From: CBDCGJ01 sp965216645
GTDB taxonomy: Bacteria > Pseudomonadota > Alphaproteobacteria > GCA-2731375
NCBI GenBank assembly: GCA_965216645.1
Contig: CBDCGJ010000045.1
Location: 40,692-104,691, forward strand
Direction: 5' to 3'
DNA: 64,000 bases
Numbering within the stretch: the stretch's first letter is position 1; every line of letters starts with the position of its first letter. The notes beneath the pieces were generated by a model. That model did no database searches. It saw only the letters and a list, made by a program, of their open reading frames with translations, and was not told where the DNA came from. Positions 44,186-52,979 of this stretch are shown here, piece after piece. A program made the translations under genes and the position numbers.

Positions 44186-47100
44186 TTTCCCTCGACGAAA
44201 ACTGGCGGACAAGCGGCCGACAGACGCTGTCCGGCGCACCGGATGGCGTCGACGCGCTGATCGTCGGACAGATGGCGCACGACCATCCGGGCGGTTTACT
44301 GCATGTCGCCCGCGACGACGCCCGTGCCGACGCCGTTCGCCGGCTTGTTTCCTGGTTTTATCCCAACCTAGAAGTGCTCGATTTCCCGGCTTGGGACTGC
44401 CTGCCCTACGACCGGGTATCGCCGAAATCCGACGTGTCCGCGGCGCGTATGAACGCGCTGTCCCGCTTAAACGCCTGGCGGCCGGGGGAGCGCCCCTTGC
44501 TGGTGATCGCGACCTTGAACGCGGTCACCCAAAAAGTGGTGCCGCGTAGCCATATCGCCGAGGCCAGCTTGCGGATTAAAGTTGGCGAAACGTTGGATCC
44601 GGAAGCGCTCCTCGACTTTTGCCGGCGCAATGGCTTTGTCCGCACCGGCACGGTGATGGAGCCCGGCGAATTCGCCAGCCGGGGCGGCATTATCGATGTC
44701 TTCGCGCCGGGCGCCGCGTCGCCGATGCGGCTCGATTTCTTCGGCGACCAGTTGGATTCGATCCGCGTCTTCGACGCCTTAAGCCAGCGCACGACCGGCA
44801 CCGCCGAGCGGCTGACGCTGGTGCCCGTGTCGGAAGCGCCGATGGACCAGGCGACGGTACAGCGCTTCCGCGCCGGGTTCCGCCGCCATTTCGGCAATGT
44901 GACCGACGGCGATCCGCTCTACACCGCGGTCAGCGAAGGACGCAAGCATGTGGGAATGGAGCATTGGCTGCCGCTCTTCTACGACAGCCTCGATACCTTG
45001 TTCGATTACCTGCCGGACGCCGCCGTCACCCTCGACCACCTTTGCCTTGAGGCGCACGAAACCCGGGAAGAGCAGATCGCGGATCATTTTCAAGCCCGTC
45101 AAACCATGCGGGACAGCAGTTTCGCCGATGCGCCGCCCTATAAGCCTCTGCCGCCCGATACACTGTATTTGGACAGTCCAAATATTGCGGAGATTCTCGC
45201 CAACCGGCCCGGCGGCGTATTCACGCCATTCAGCGAGCCGGCGGGCCCGACTGTATGCGACTTCGCCGGCCGGCCGGCCCGCGATTTGGCGGCCGAGGCG
45301 CGCGCCCGCAAGTTCAGCGCCTTCGACGCGCTGAAGGCCTATTTGGCGGATGTTCGGGCGCGGAGCGGCCGTTTCCTCATTGCCGCCTATTCGGAAGGGG
45401 CCAGAGACCGCCTCGGAACCTTGTTGGCGGACCACGATATTGCCGGTGTCGAGCGGATTGATGCGGCTACCGACCTTGCCGACGGCGCGGCCATCGCCGT
45501 CCTACCGATCGAACGGGGCTTCGAAGTCGGTAATCTTGCCGTGGTCAGCGAACAGGACCTGCTGGGCGACCGCCTGGTTCGCCCGCAGCGGCGCGGCCGG
45601 CGGGCGGAAAACTTCCTGCGGGAGATCAGCGATCTGTCGCCGCAGGACCTCGTCGTCCACGTGGAACATGGTATCGGCCGGTATGAAGGCCTGATCACCA
45701 TCGATGTGGCCGGCGCCCCGCACGATTGTCTGCATGTCACATACCATGGCGGCGACAAGCTTTATGTGCCGGTCGAGAATATCGAGGTTCTGTCCCGCTA
45801 CGGCGCGGAAGACGCCGCGGTACAATTGGACCGGCTCGGCGGCGCCGGCTGGCAGACGCGGAAGTCCCGTCTGAAAAAGCGGCTCAAGGATATGGCCGAT
45901 GAGCTGATCGCCATCGCCGCCGCCCGCGCGCTGCGCAAAGCGCCGGCCATCACCCGGCCGGAGGGTCTCTACGACGAATTCTGCGCCCGTTTTTCCTTTC
46001 AGGAAACCGACGATCAACTGCGCGCCATCAACGATGTGTTCGAGGATTTGACCAAGGGCCTACCCATGGACCGGTTGATCTGTGGCGATGTCGGCTTCGG
46101 CAAGACCGAGATCGCATTGCGTAGCGCCTTCGCGACGGTGATGGCTGGCGGTCAAGTGGCGGTTATTGCGCCAACCACATTGTTGGCCCGTCAGCATTTT
46201 CAAACTTTCCGGGAGCGTTTCGCCGGTATGCCGGTTGAAATCCGCCACCTCTCCCGCCTGGTCGCGCCTAAGGACGCCAACGCCGCGCGGGAGGAATTGG
46301 CGAACGGCACGGCGGATATCGTCATCGGAACCCATGCATTGCTCGGCAAGTCCATCCAGTTCAAGGCGCTGAATCTGCTGATCGTCGATGAGGAGCAGCA
46401 TTTCGGCGTCAAACATAAGGAGCGTCTGAAGCAATTACGGGCCGACGTCCATGTGTTGACGCTGACGGCCACGCCGATCCCGCGCACCCTGCAACTGGCG
46501 CTGACCGGCGTGAAGGAATTGAGCCTGATCGCCACGCCGCCCGTCGATCGACTGGCGATCCGGACGTTTATCATGCCCTTCGATCCCGTGGTCGTCCGGG
46601 AGGCGATCCTGCGCGAGCATTACCGTGGCGGTCAGTGTTTTTACGTTTGCCCCCGTATCATGGACCTGCCGGAAATCGAGGAGTTTCTGCGCGAACATGT
46701 GCCGGAGGTGAAATATGTGGTGGCGCACGGTCAGATGCCGGCCAATCGGCTGGAAGCCGTCATGGGCGCCTTCTACGAGGGGCAATACGATATTCTGTTG
46801 TCGACGACGATTATCGAAAGCGGCTTGGATATTCCGACGGCCAACACGTTGATCGTGCACCGGGCGGACCGCTTCGGCCTGGCGCAGCTTTATCAACTGC
46901 GCGGGCGCATCGGGCGATCGAAGACGCGGGCCTATGCTTATATGACGTTGCCGCCACGCCGCCCGATCACAGTGACGGCGGAAAAACGTCTCAAGGTCTT
47001 GCAGTCGCTCGACAGTCTCGGCGCGGGGTTTACGCTTGCCAGCCACGATCTCGACATCCGCGGCGCGGGCAATCTCTTAGGGGAGGAGCAGTCCGGCCAT

Positions 47101-47670
47101 ATCCGCGAAGTCGGGTTGGAGCTTTACCAGCAGATGTTGGAAGAAGCGGTCGCGGCGGCGAAAACCGGCGACTTGGCCGGCGGTCTTGCACAAGAGGAAT
47201 GGTCTCCGCAAATCACCATCGGCACATCAGTCTTGATCCCGGAACAATATGTCACCGACCTGAACGTCCGTCTCGGCCTCTACCGGCGGATTTCCCGGCT
47301 GGAGGATCAAGCGGAAATCGACGGTTTCGCCGCCGAACTGATCGACCGTTTTGGACCGCTGCCGGAAGAAGTCGAGCATCTGCTGCAGATTTTGGCGATC
47401 AAACGGGCCTGCCGTCACGCCAATATCGCCAAGGTCGACGCCGGCCCCCGCGGCGCCACACTGGCATTCCGCCAGGATCATTTCTCCAATCCGGCGGGCC
47501 TGATCGGCTTCATCAACGAGCAGCAAGGGCTGGCAAAGCTTCGCCCGGACCATACGTTGGTTTACCGCCGCGACTGGACGGACCCGGAAGATCGCTTGAA
47601 AGGGGTGGTCTGGCTTGCCGCGGAAGTCGCCAAAATCGCCCAGACCGGTCCGGCTCACTCCGCCGCTTGA
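44182..47670 (+). CDS. mfd: Transcription-repair coupling factor
   Basis: Mfd releases RNA polymerase stalled at DNA lesions and recruits UvrA. The 1162-residue protein contains the N-terminal UvrB-like region (DFPAWDCLPYDRVSPKSD), the CarD-like RNA polymerase interaction domain (VHVEHGIGRYEGL), RecG-like helicase motifs (GDVGFGKTEIALRSAF, IVDEEQHFGVKHKERL, TATPIPRTL, YQLRGRIGRSKTRAY) and the TRCF C-terminal domain. The GTG start overlaps sdhE. The last 16 bases overlap the convergent DsbA-like gene. Confidence 0.97.
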   Translation: MISLDENWRTSGRQTLSGAPDGVDALIVGQMAHDHPGGLLHVARDDARADAVRRLVSWFYPNLEVLDFPAWDCLPYDRVSPKSDVSAARMNALSRLNAWRPGERPLLVIATLNAVTQKVVPRSHIAEASLRIKVGETLDPEALLDFCRRNGFVRTGTVMEPGEFASRGGIIDVFAPGAASPMRLDFFGDQLDSIRVFDALSQRTTGTAERLTLVPVSEAPMDQATVQRFRAGFRRHFGNVTDGDPLYTAVSEGRKHVGMEHWLPLFYDSLDTLFDYLPDAAVTLDHLCLEAHETREEQIADHFQARQTMRDSSFADAPPYKPLPPDTLYLDSPNIAEILANRPGGVFTPFSEPAGPTVCDFAGRPARDLAAEARARKFSAFDALKAYLADVRARSGRFLIAAYSEGARDRLGTLLADHDIAGVERIDAATDLADGAAIAVLPIERGFEVGNLAVVSEQDLLGDRLVRPQRRGRRAENFLREISDLSPQDLVVHVEHGIGRYEGLITIDVAGAPHDCLHVTYHGGDKLYVPVENIEVLSRYGAEDAAVQLDRLGGAGWQTRKSRLKKRLKDMADELIAIAAARALRKAPAITRPEGLYDEFCARFSFQETDDQLRAINDVFEDLTKGLPMDRLICGDVGFGKTEIALRSAFATVMAGGQVAVIAPTTLLARQHFQTFRERFAGMPVEIRHLSRLVAPKDANAAREELANGTADIVIGTHALLGKSIQFKALNLLIVDEEQHFGVKHKERLKQLRADVHVLTLTATPIPRTLQLALTGVKELSLIATPPVDRLAIRTFIMPFDPVVVREAILREHYRGGQCFYVCPRIMDLPEIEEFLREHVPEVKYVVAHGQMPANRLEAVMGAFYEGQYDILLSTTIIESGLDIPTANTLIVHRADRFGLAQLYQLRGRIGRSKTRAYAYMTLPPRRPITVTAEKRLKVLQSLDSLGAGFTLASHDLDIRGAGNLLGEEQSGHIREVGLELYQQMLEEAVAAAKTGDLAGGLAQEEWSPQITIGTSVLIPEQYVTDLNVRLGLYRRISRLEDQAEIDGFAAELIDRFGPLPEEVEHLLQILAIKRACRHANIAKVDAGPRGATLAFRQDHFSNPAGLIGFINEQQGLAKLRPDHTLVYRRDWTDPEDRLKGVVWLAAEVAKIAQTGPAHSAA

Positions 47671-48320
47671 GGGGGCCGCAGGCGGTTCGCGCGATCCTGT
47701 ACCGCAAGGTCGAAAACGTTTTGCAGGACAGTGGGATCCTGGGCACCCGAGACGGCGTATTTGGCGTCCACGACGAAGCAGGGTACGCCCGCAATGCCCA
47801 TGCGGCGGGCCACCGCCTCCTCCTGCACGACCAGTTCCTCGTCGGCACCGTTTGTCAGAAGTTCCCGCACCAGATCCGCGTCCATGCCGGCTTGCCGGGC
47901 GACATCCACCAAAACCTCCACGTCGCCGATATTGTCGCCGATGATGAAATGGCGTTGGAACAGGTCCTCCACCACCAGGTCCTGATATCCGGCGGTCCCG
48001 GACCAGCGGATTAAGCGGTGACTGGCCAGGGTATTCGGTTGTCCGGCGATGGCCTCGAACTGCAGCGTCAGGCCTTCTTCATCGGCGGCTTTCTGGATTG
48101 TCCGGTAGATTTTCTTCGCGCGTTCCCGACTGCCGAATTTCAGCGCCAGATAGTCGTGACGTTCCATACCGTCGCGCGGCATGTCCGGATTCAGCTGGAA
48201 AGGTCGCCACTCGACTTTGAAGTCGAACCGCGGGCGCGAACTCATGGCCCGCTCCAATCGGCGCTTACCGATAAAGCACCAGGGGCACACAACGTCGGAT
48301 ATCACGTCGATCGCGATCAT
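47655..48320 (-). CDS. DsbA-family oxidoreductase (FrnE-like)
   Basis: A 221-residue thioredoxin-fold protein of the DsbA/FrnE group. The active site is CPWC in DVISDVVCPWCFIGKRRLE, and the cis-Pro is in IAGVPCFVVDAKYAVSGAQD. There is no signal peptide, so it works in the cytoplasm on thiols or polyketide-type substrates. It is convergent with mfd (16 bases overlap), and the regulator gene lies 56 bases upstream on the same strand. Confidence 0.9.
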   Translation of the reverse strand: MIAIDVISDVVCPWCFIGKRRLERAMSSRPRFDFKVEWRPFQLNPDMPRDGMERHDYLALKFGSRERAKKIYRTIQKAADEEGLTLQFEAIAGQPNTLASHRLIRWSGTAGYQDLVVEDLFQRHFIIGDNIGDVEVLVDVARQAGMDADLVRELLTNGADEELVVQEEAVARRMGIAGVPCFVVDAKYAVSGAQDPTVLQNVFDLAVQDRANRLRPPQAAE

Positions 48321-48376
48321 ATCTCAAGGATAACCGCTGCCGGCCCATTAAAAAAGCGGCAAGGTCGCGAGAACGT

Positions 48377-49657
48377 TCAGATCGACGAATCCGTTTGCGC
48401 CCGTTGGATAAGATCGATGCCCTTGTCGTAGGGCTGCCGCTGCGTCAATCCCGCGCGCAGCAAATAACAGTTGGGTGCGTCGCCGCTATTGAATTCGAAT
48501 ACCGTATTGTTCACCACCGCGACGATACGACGAGCGACCGCAATGGCGGCGGTTGCCGACGTGTCCGGCATTAAAATGACGATGCTTTCCCGATCGTAAC
48601 GCGCCGCCAGATCTTCGCCGCGGATCAGGCGATTGGTCATCTGGCCGAGGTGACGCAGATATCGCCGGCGCCGTCTATCGTCGATCTCGTCGTCGGAAAT
48701 CTGGGTAATCGAGAATATCGCCAGCGACAGATGTTTCTTGCGGCGTGCTGTGTCGTTGATCTCGTTCTCCAGGTGGATATCGAGAAACTCACGACGATAA
48801 AGCCCGGTTGCACCGTCGCGCGTCCAAGATTGATGGCTGTCCTGGCAAGCTTGCAACAAGTTTCGCCGGAAGGCTTGGCGGCACATAAGCCGATGGCAGA
48901 TGTCGCGCAGACCAGCGATGGCGACGGGTTTCGTCAAGACCTCGCTGGCGCCGCTGGAAAAGGCTTCCACCGCATTTTCCGCGCTGTCCCTGTCGGCGAC
49001 GAAGATAATCGGCAGGTGAAAAAGGCGGCTGTTGGCACGGGCCGCGGTGCAGACCCAGACATAATCGTCAGCCGGCGCATGGTTCGGTAGGATCACAACC
49101 ACGGCGTCGAACGGGGTGGATTCCATCATTTCGATCGCCGTGAACGGATCGTCAGTGACTGTCAGATGGCAGGTTTTGGACAGGGCCGCTTCCACCTGGA
49201 CCGCGTCGACCGGATTGCCGGCGACCGTCAGTACCCGCGCCTCGGCCACCGCCACCGCCGGTCCCGACGGCGGCGTGATCGGATCGAGGCCATATTCCAG
49301 CGCGCTACCCGAACGGGACGCCAATTCGTGCCGCACGGTCGAAAGCCTGGTCGCCCAGCTTACGCGTGCTTGGATTTCCGCCGCACTCCAATCCGTCGTC
49401 ATCACATCGTGCAGTGGGCCGAGGGGGGATTTCGGTTCGGGCGCGAAGACGATGACCGGTAACGTCGGCGGAATCTGTCCACGTTCGGTTTCATAGCGGT
49501 CGCTATCGATCATCAGAAGGTCCGGCGAGTATTTTTGCAAATTGCGCGGCAACTTGGCGAAGTCGAGCGCCACGTCCCGGTCCCGCAAAGCGTCGCGAAC
49601 ACGTTGTTCCGTTTCGTCGCTGGCGCAAACGAGAATGCGGGCGCTGGTCGAGGTCAT
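48377..49657 (-). CDS. Response-regulator-like protein with degenerate GGDEF domain
   Basis: A 426-residue PleD-like protein with two receiver-like regions (about 5-110 and 140-265; the second has VEAFSSGASEVLTKPVAIAG) and a C-terminal GGDEF-type domain (TGLYRREFLDIHLENEIN). The GGDEF signature itself is replaced: the position reads RYDRESIVILMP, so cyclase activity is unlikely and it may bind c-di-GMP, GTP or a partner. The receiver regions also lack a clear phospho-acceptor context. It could be an output-less adaptor. No kinase is nearby. Confidence 0.75.
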   Translation of the reverse strand: MTSTSARILVCASDETEQRVRDALRDRDVALDFAKLPRNLQKYSPDLLMIDSDRYETERGQIPPTLPVIVFAPEPKSPLGPLHDVMTTDWSAAEIQARVSWATRLSTVRHELASRSGSALEYGLDPITPPSGPAVAVAEARVLTVAGNPVDAVQVEAALSKTCHLTVTDDPFTAIEMMESTPFDAVVVILPNHAPADDYVWVCTAARANSRLFHLPIIFVADRDSAENAVEAFSSGASEVLTKPVAIAGLRDICHRLMCRQAFRRNLLQACQDSHQSWTRDGATGLYRREFLDIHLENEINDTARRKKHLSLAIFSITQISDDEIDDRRRRRYLRHLGQMTNRLIRGEDLAARYDRESIVILMPDTSATAAIAVARRIVAVVNNTVFEFNSGDAPNCYLLRAGLTQRQPYDKGIDLIQRAQTDSSI

Positions 49658-49781
49658 AGTTGCCTTTCCACTCGCGGAGAGTCCTGCGCACGGCGCCGGT
49701 ACGCCGGCCGCTTGTCACTCAATGGGTGCTGATCTATTAAAAGCCGGAAACGTAAACAATAAGTTAGTTCGAAAGGGTGAT

Positions 49782-50540
49782 ATGGCCGAAAAACTGCTGC
49801 GGGGACGCACGGCGCTGGTGACGGGTGCGTCGAGCGGGCTGGGGTGGCGAATTGCGGTATGTCTGGCTGAAGCGGGCGCCAATGTGGCGATCACCGCGCG
49901 TCGCGAGGATCGGCTATCGGCATTGGCAACGGAACTCACGAGCCACGATGTCGGTGTCTTGCCCCTCGCGCTCGACGTCCGGGACCGCGACAACATCGAA
50001 GAGGTTATGGCGCGTGCCGAACAGGCGTTGGCACCGATTGATATCTTGGTCAACAATGCGGGCGTCAGCGTGGCCAAACGGCCGGAAGATTGCGATCGAG
50101 ACGACTACGATTTCATCATGGAGACCAACCTCGATGGCCCCTGGTTCTGTAGCCAGACGGTCGGCAAACGGATGATCGCGCGGGGCGAGGGGGGAAAGAT
50201 CATCAATATCGCCTCGCTGATCGGTTTGCGGCCGTTGGGCAAACTGGCGCTTTACGGTGCCACGAAGGCGGCATTGATCCATCTGACCAAGGCGCTGGCC
50301 CTGGAATGGGCGCGTCACGACATACAGATCAACGCCGTCTGTCCGGGATATATCGAAACGGAGATGAATGCCCCGCTCTGGCAAAGCGAAAGCGGTAAGG
50401 CATTCATGGCACGCTTTCCCCGTGGTCGGGTCGGCCGGCCGGAAGATCTGGACGGCGCCATACGGCTATTTGCTTCCGGGCAATCGAATTTCATCACCGG
50501 TGCTGTGTTGTCCGTCGACGACGGTCAGCAATTCATGTGA
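49782..50540 (+). CDS. SDR-family oxidoreductase
   Basis: A 252-residue classical SDR. Motifs are TGASSGLGWRIAVCLAEAG, LVNNAG, Ser in NIASLIG and YGATK. The C-terminal FITGAVLSVDDGQQFM is usual. The substrate is unknown. ATG 49782 (AAAGGGTGAT upstream) is chosen because the longer frame to 49542 runs into the divergent regulator gene without SDR residues. Its transcript runs toward the small GcrA-like gene; the terminator at 50584-50614 between them is oriented for the leftward gene. Confidence 0.9.
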   Translation: MAEKLLRGRTALVTGASSGLGWRIAVCLAEAGANVAITARREDRLSALATELTSHDVGVLPLALDVRDRDNIEEVMARAEQALAPIDILVNNAGVSVAKRPEDCDRDDYDFIMETNLDGPWFCSQTVGKRMIARGEGGKIINIASLIGLRPLGKLALYGATKAALIHLTKALALEWARHDIQINAVCPGYIETEMNAPLWQSESGKAFMARFPRGRVGRPEDLDGAIRLFASGQSNFITGAVLSVDDGQQFM

Positions 50541-50583
50541 AATTTTAGATATTTACAGCGTTTTTCTAAGATAATAGACACAC

Positions 50584-50614
50584 AAAAAGCCGCTTCGGGC
50601 AGGCCAAAGCGGCT
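50584..50614 (-). terminator. Rho-independent terminator of the GcrA-like gene
   Basis: Read leftward: an 8-bp stem AGCCGCTT/AAGCGGCT (50614-50607 with 50595-50588) and an 11-base loop, followed by five T (50588-50584). It lies 28 bases past the stop of the small leftward gene; the stem can also stop the rightward SDR transcript, though no T run follows on that side. Confidence 0.85.
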
Positions 50615-50642
50615 CAATGCTTGTGTGGTACGCGAGCGCGGC

Positions 50643-50834
50643 TTACGCGGCGCGCCGTTGCGGCACGAATTGGCGACGCGGTTCTTTCTCCATGTCGCGA
50701 ATAGACATCGTGCGATGCTTCTCGCAGTAGGAGCTACCCTCAACCTTTTGTTCGCCGCAATATTCATGCGTGGGGCGCGAAGCGTGAGGCCACATCGGCC
50801 ATTTGCATCCGCGCCGGGATGCGATCTTTTCCAT
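50643..50834 (-). CDS. Stand-alone GcrA C-terminal-type domain protein
   Basis: A 63-residue protein that matches the C-terminal domain of GcrA, the alphaproteobacterial cell-cycle regulator that binds sigma70: CKWPMWPHASRP, then EYCGEQKVEGSSYCEKH, with the conserved CKWP, CG, EG-YC and H residues that form the family signature. The N-terminal HTH that recognises methylated GANTC in full GcrA is absent. It begins MEKIASRRG at ATG 50834 after AAGAGAAAGAA. It has its own promoter with a palindrome in the spacer and a strong terminator, which supports a real gene. It could compete for or modify sigma70 contact; this is inference. Confidence 0.8.
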   Translation of the reverse strand: MEKIASRRGCKWPMWPHASRPTHEYCGEQKVEGSSYCEKHRTMSIRDMEKEPRRQFVPQRRAA

Positions 50835-50882
50835 TGTTCTTTCTCTTGGTTTCTTTTGCTTGTCCGTCAGTTACCTGTGAAA

Positions 50883-50911
50883 ATCTATGTTGCGTCGCAA
50901 CATTGGTCAAC
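50883..50911 (-). promoter_or_regulatory. Promoter with palindromic operator upstream of the GcrA-like gene
   Basis: Leftward -35 TTGACC (50911-50906), 17-base spacer, -10 TAGATT (50888-50883). The spacer is nearly filled by the perfect palindrome ATGTTGCG-T-CGCAACAT (50888-50904). A protein bound there would cover the promoter, so repression is expected. The same half-site TGTTGC recurs at 50948-50965. Confidence 0.55.
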
Positions 50912-50947
50912 AGCGACCGATAATCCTCATTAAGATATAGCAAAAGT

Positions 50948-50965
50948 GTTGCTGCATTGCAACAA
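50948..50965 (-). terminator. Dyad TGTTGC-N6-GCAACA, possible GST terminator or second operator
   Basis: A 6-bp inverted repeat with a 6-base loop lies 26 bases past the GST stop and is followed leftward by CTTTT. It could be a weak terminator. Because its half-site equals that of the promoter palindrome at 50888-50904, it might instead be an auxiliary operator. Confidence 0.4.
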
Positions 50966-50991
50966 AATGTTAACATGTCCGCACTTGCAAA

Positions 50992-51606
50992 TCAGGCGGC
51001 GGCGCTGTCCCGCGCTTGCATACGGCCAAACCAGGCGGAGAGGTTACGGTTGCTTTCGTCGAGGGGCTGCCCCACTTGTTGCGCGAAGGTTAGCAGACAG
51101 TAGAGGGTGATGTCCGCCAAGCTCAGACGATCCCCCGCGACGAACGGCGATGCGCCGATGAGTCGATCCAGTTTCGATAAACTATTTCGAGCTTTTTCTT
51201 TAAGTTTTTCAGCGGCTTCTGGAATACAGACGATGCGATCTCTAAATAAAGGTAAGCCCTCCGCATAGCGAAATCCGTCAAGCAAGGGTTCCATGACATT
51301 GAGATCGATACGACGTACCCACATCCTTGTGTTGGCCCGCGCCGCCGGACTGTCGCCGATCAATGACGGCCCGTCTGTGATCTCATCGAGATATTCGCAG
51401 ATCGCGACGACCTCGACAATGATCTGACCGTCGTCAAGCTCGAGCGCGGGGAGCTGACCCCAAGGATTGACCTGGCTGAGATACGGTTCCCGTCGGTTTT
51501 CGCCACCGCGTAAATCGACGGCGACCGTCTCGCAGGAAACGCCTTTTTCATGCATGAACATACGCACGATATGGGGGTTGGGGCCGGTGGAATCGTAAAA
51601 TTTCAT
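50992..51606 (-). CDS. Glutathione S-transferase family protein
   Basis: A 204-residue GST. The N-terminal thioredoxin fold includes NPWGQLPALELDDGQIIVEVVA with the cis-Pro; the usual Ser-x-Ile glutathione contact after the Asp-Gly reads VEVVA, so glutathione binding may differ. The C-terminal domain has VAGDRLSLADITLYCLL. It starts MKFYDSTGPNPHIVR. It is divergent from an MFS transporter. The substrate is unknown. Confidence 0.88.
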   Translation of the reverse strand: MKFYDSTGPNPHIVRMFMHEKGVSCETVAVDLRGGENRREPYLSQVNPWGQLPALELDDGQIIVEVVAICEYLDEITDGPSLIGDSPAARANTRMWVRRIDLNVMEPLLDGFRYAEGLPLFRDRIVCIPEAAEKLKEKARNSLSKLDRLIGASPFVAGDRLSLADITLYCLLTFAQQVGQPLDESNRNLSAWFGRMQARDSAAA

Positions 51607-51749
51607 GGGATTTTCGCTTCATTCGCGTTGTCAGGGGTTGGCCCATGGTCACGATTACCGAGAATATTGCAAGACATCCCGGACCGGCTCCGCTATTTTC
51701 CGGCCCATATTTTTAGGTCGCGGATCGACAACCGCGTCTGGAGACATCG

Positions 51750-52976
51750 TTGACCCACATAACGGACCAAGCCGGCGCCCGCCACGGTTGGCGGAGCAAG
51801 CCCGAATATCTGTTGATCGCCATGGCGGCGGCGATGGCCTTGTCGTTCGCGACCTGGATGGCGTTGCTGAACAACTTCGCGGTGGAAGAAGCCCAATTCA
51901 GCGGGCGTGAAATCGGTATCTTGCAGTCGATCCGGGAAATCCCCGGATTTCTGGCTTTTGCCGCGGTATTTCTTCTCCTGCTGCTGCGCGAGCAGACCGT
52001 CGCCTACTTGTCACTGCTGTTGCTTGGGCTGGGCGTCGTCGCCACCGGATTCTTTCCGGATTTCATTGGGTTTTGCATCGTCACGCTAATCATGTCGGTC
52101 GGTTTCCATTATTACGAGACCATGCAGCAAGCCTTGACGCTGCAGTTGATCGAGAAAGAACGCACGCCTATCGTGATGGGCCGACAGATTAGTGCGCAAG
52201 CTTTTGCGTCGCTACTCGCCTTCGCTTTGATCGCACTCGGGACCCACCTGATGGCAATCCCTTATTGGTTGATCTATGCGGTCGGCGGCGGCGTGACCGT
52301 ATTCATCACGCTGTTTGTTTGGCGTCTATTTCCGAAATTCGAGGCCAAGGAGCGGCAGCATAAGAAGCTGATCCTACGTAAACGCTATTGGCTCTACTAT
52401 GCATTGACTTTCATGAGCGGTGCGCGGCGGCAGATCTTCATGGTCTTCGCCAGCTTCATGATGGTCGAGAAATTCGGCTACGACGTAGCCACGGTCTCGG
52501 CGCTTTATTTACTGAACAACGCTATCAACATTTTTCTCGCCCCCCGGATCGGCAAGTTGATCGCCAAATGGGGGGAGAAGCGGGCCCTGACATTCGAGTA
52601 TATCGGCTTGATCGCGGTCTTTGTCAGTTACGCTTTTGTCAGCAATGCGGTTGTAGCGGCGGTACTTTACATCGTCGACCATCTGTTCTTCGCTTTCGCC
52701 ATTGCGATCAAGAGTTATTTCCAGAAGATCGCCGATCCAAGGGACATCGCCAGCACAGCGGGCGTCGCCTTTTCGATCAATCACATCGCCGCAGTGGTCA
52801 TCCCGGCCGCGTTCGGTCTGCTCTGGCTGGTTTCGCCGGCGGCGGTTTTCCTGTCCGGCGCGGCGATGGCCGGCGTATCGCTGGTATTGGCCCGCAACGT
52901 GCCAATGCGGCCTGAACCCGGTAACGAAACCGTCCGAGGTCCGCGTTTTGCACCGGCGGGGGCGCCGGCGGAGTAA
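51750..52976 (+). CDS. MFS transporter
   Basis: A 408-residue inner-membrane major facilitator protein with about 12 hydrophobic helices. The N-terminal half ends with WRLFPKFEAKERQHKKL, a charged cytoplasmic loop, and the second half begins YWLYYALTFMSGARRQIF. No substrate motif is recognised. A TTG start at 51750 is used because GGAG lies 6 bases upstream and no ATG is near. It is divergent from a GST and ends 3 bases before a convergent SDR. Confidence 0.87.
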   Translation: MTHITDQAGARHGWRSKPEYLLIAMAAAMALSFATWMALLNNFAVEEAQFSGREIGILQSIREIPGFLAFAAVFLLLLLREQTVAYLSLLLLGLGVVATGFFPDFIGFCIVTLIMSVGFHYYETMQQALTLQLIEKERTPIVMGRQISAQAFASLLAFALIALGTHLMAIPYWLIYAVGGGVTVFITLFVWRLFPKFEAKERQHKKLILRKRYWLYYALTFMSGARRQIFMVFASFMMVEKFGYDVATVSALYLLNNAINIFLAPRIGKLIAKWGEKRALTFEYIGLIAVFVSYAFVSNAVVAAVLYIVDHLFFAFAIAIKSYFQKIADPRDIASTAGVAFSINHIAAVVIPAAFGLLWLVSPAAVFLSGAAMAGVSLVLARNVPMRPEPGNETVRGPRFAPAGAPAE

Positions 52977-52979
52977 CGC

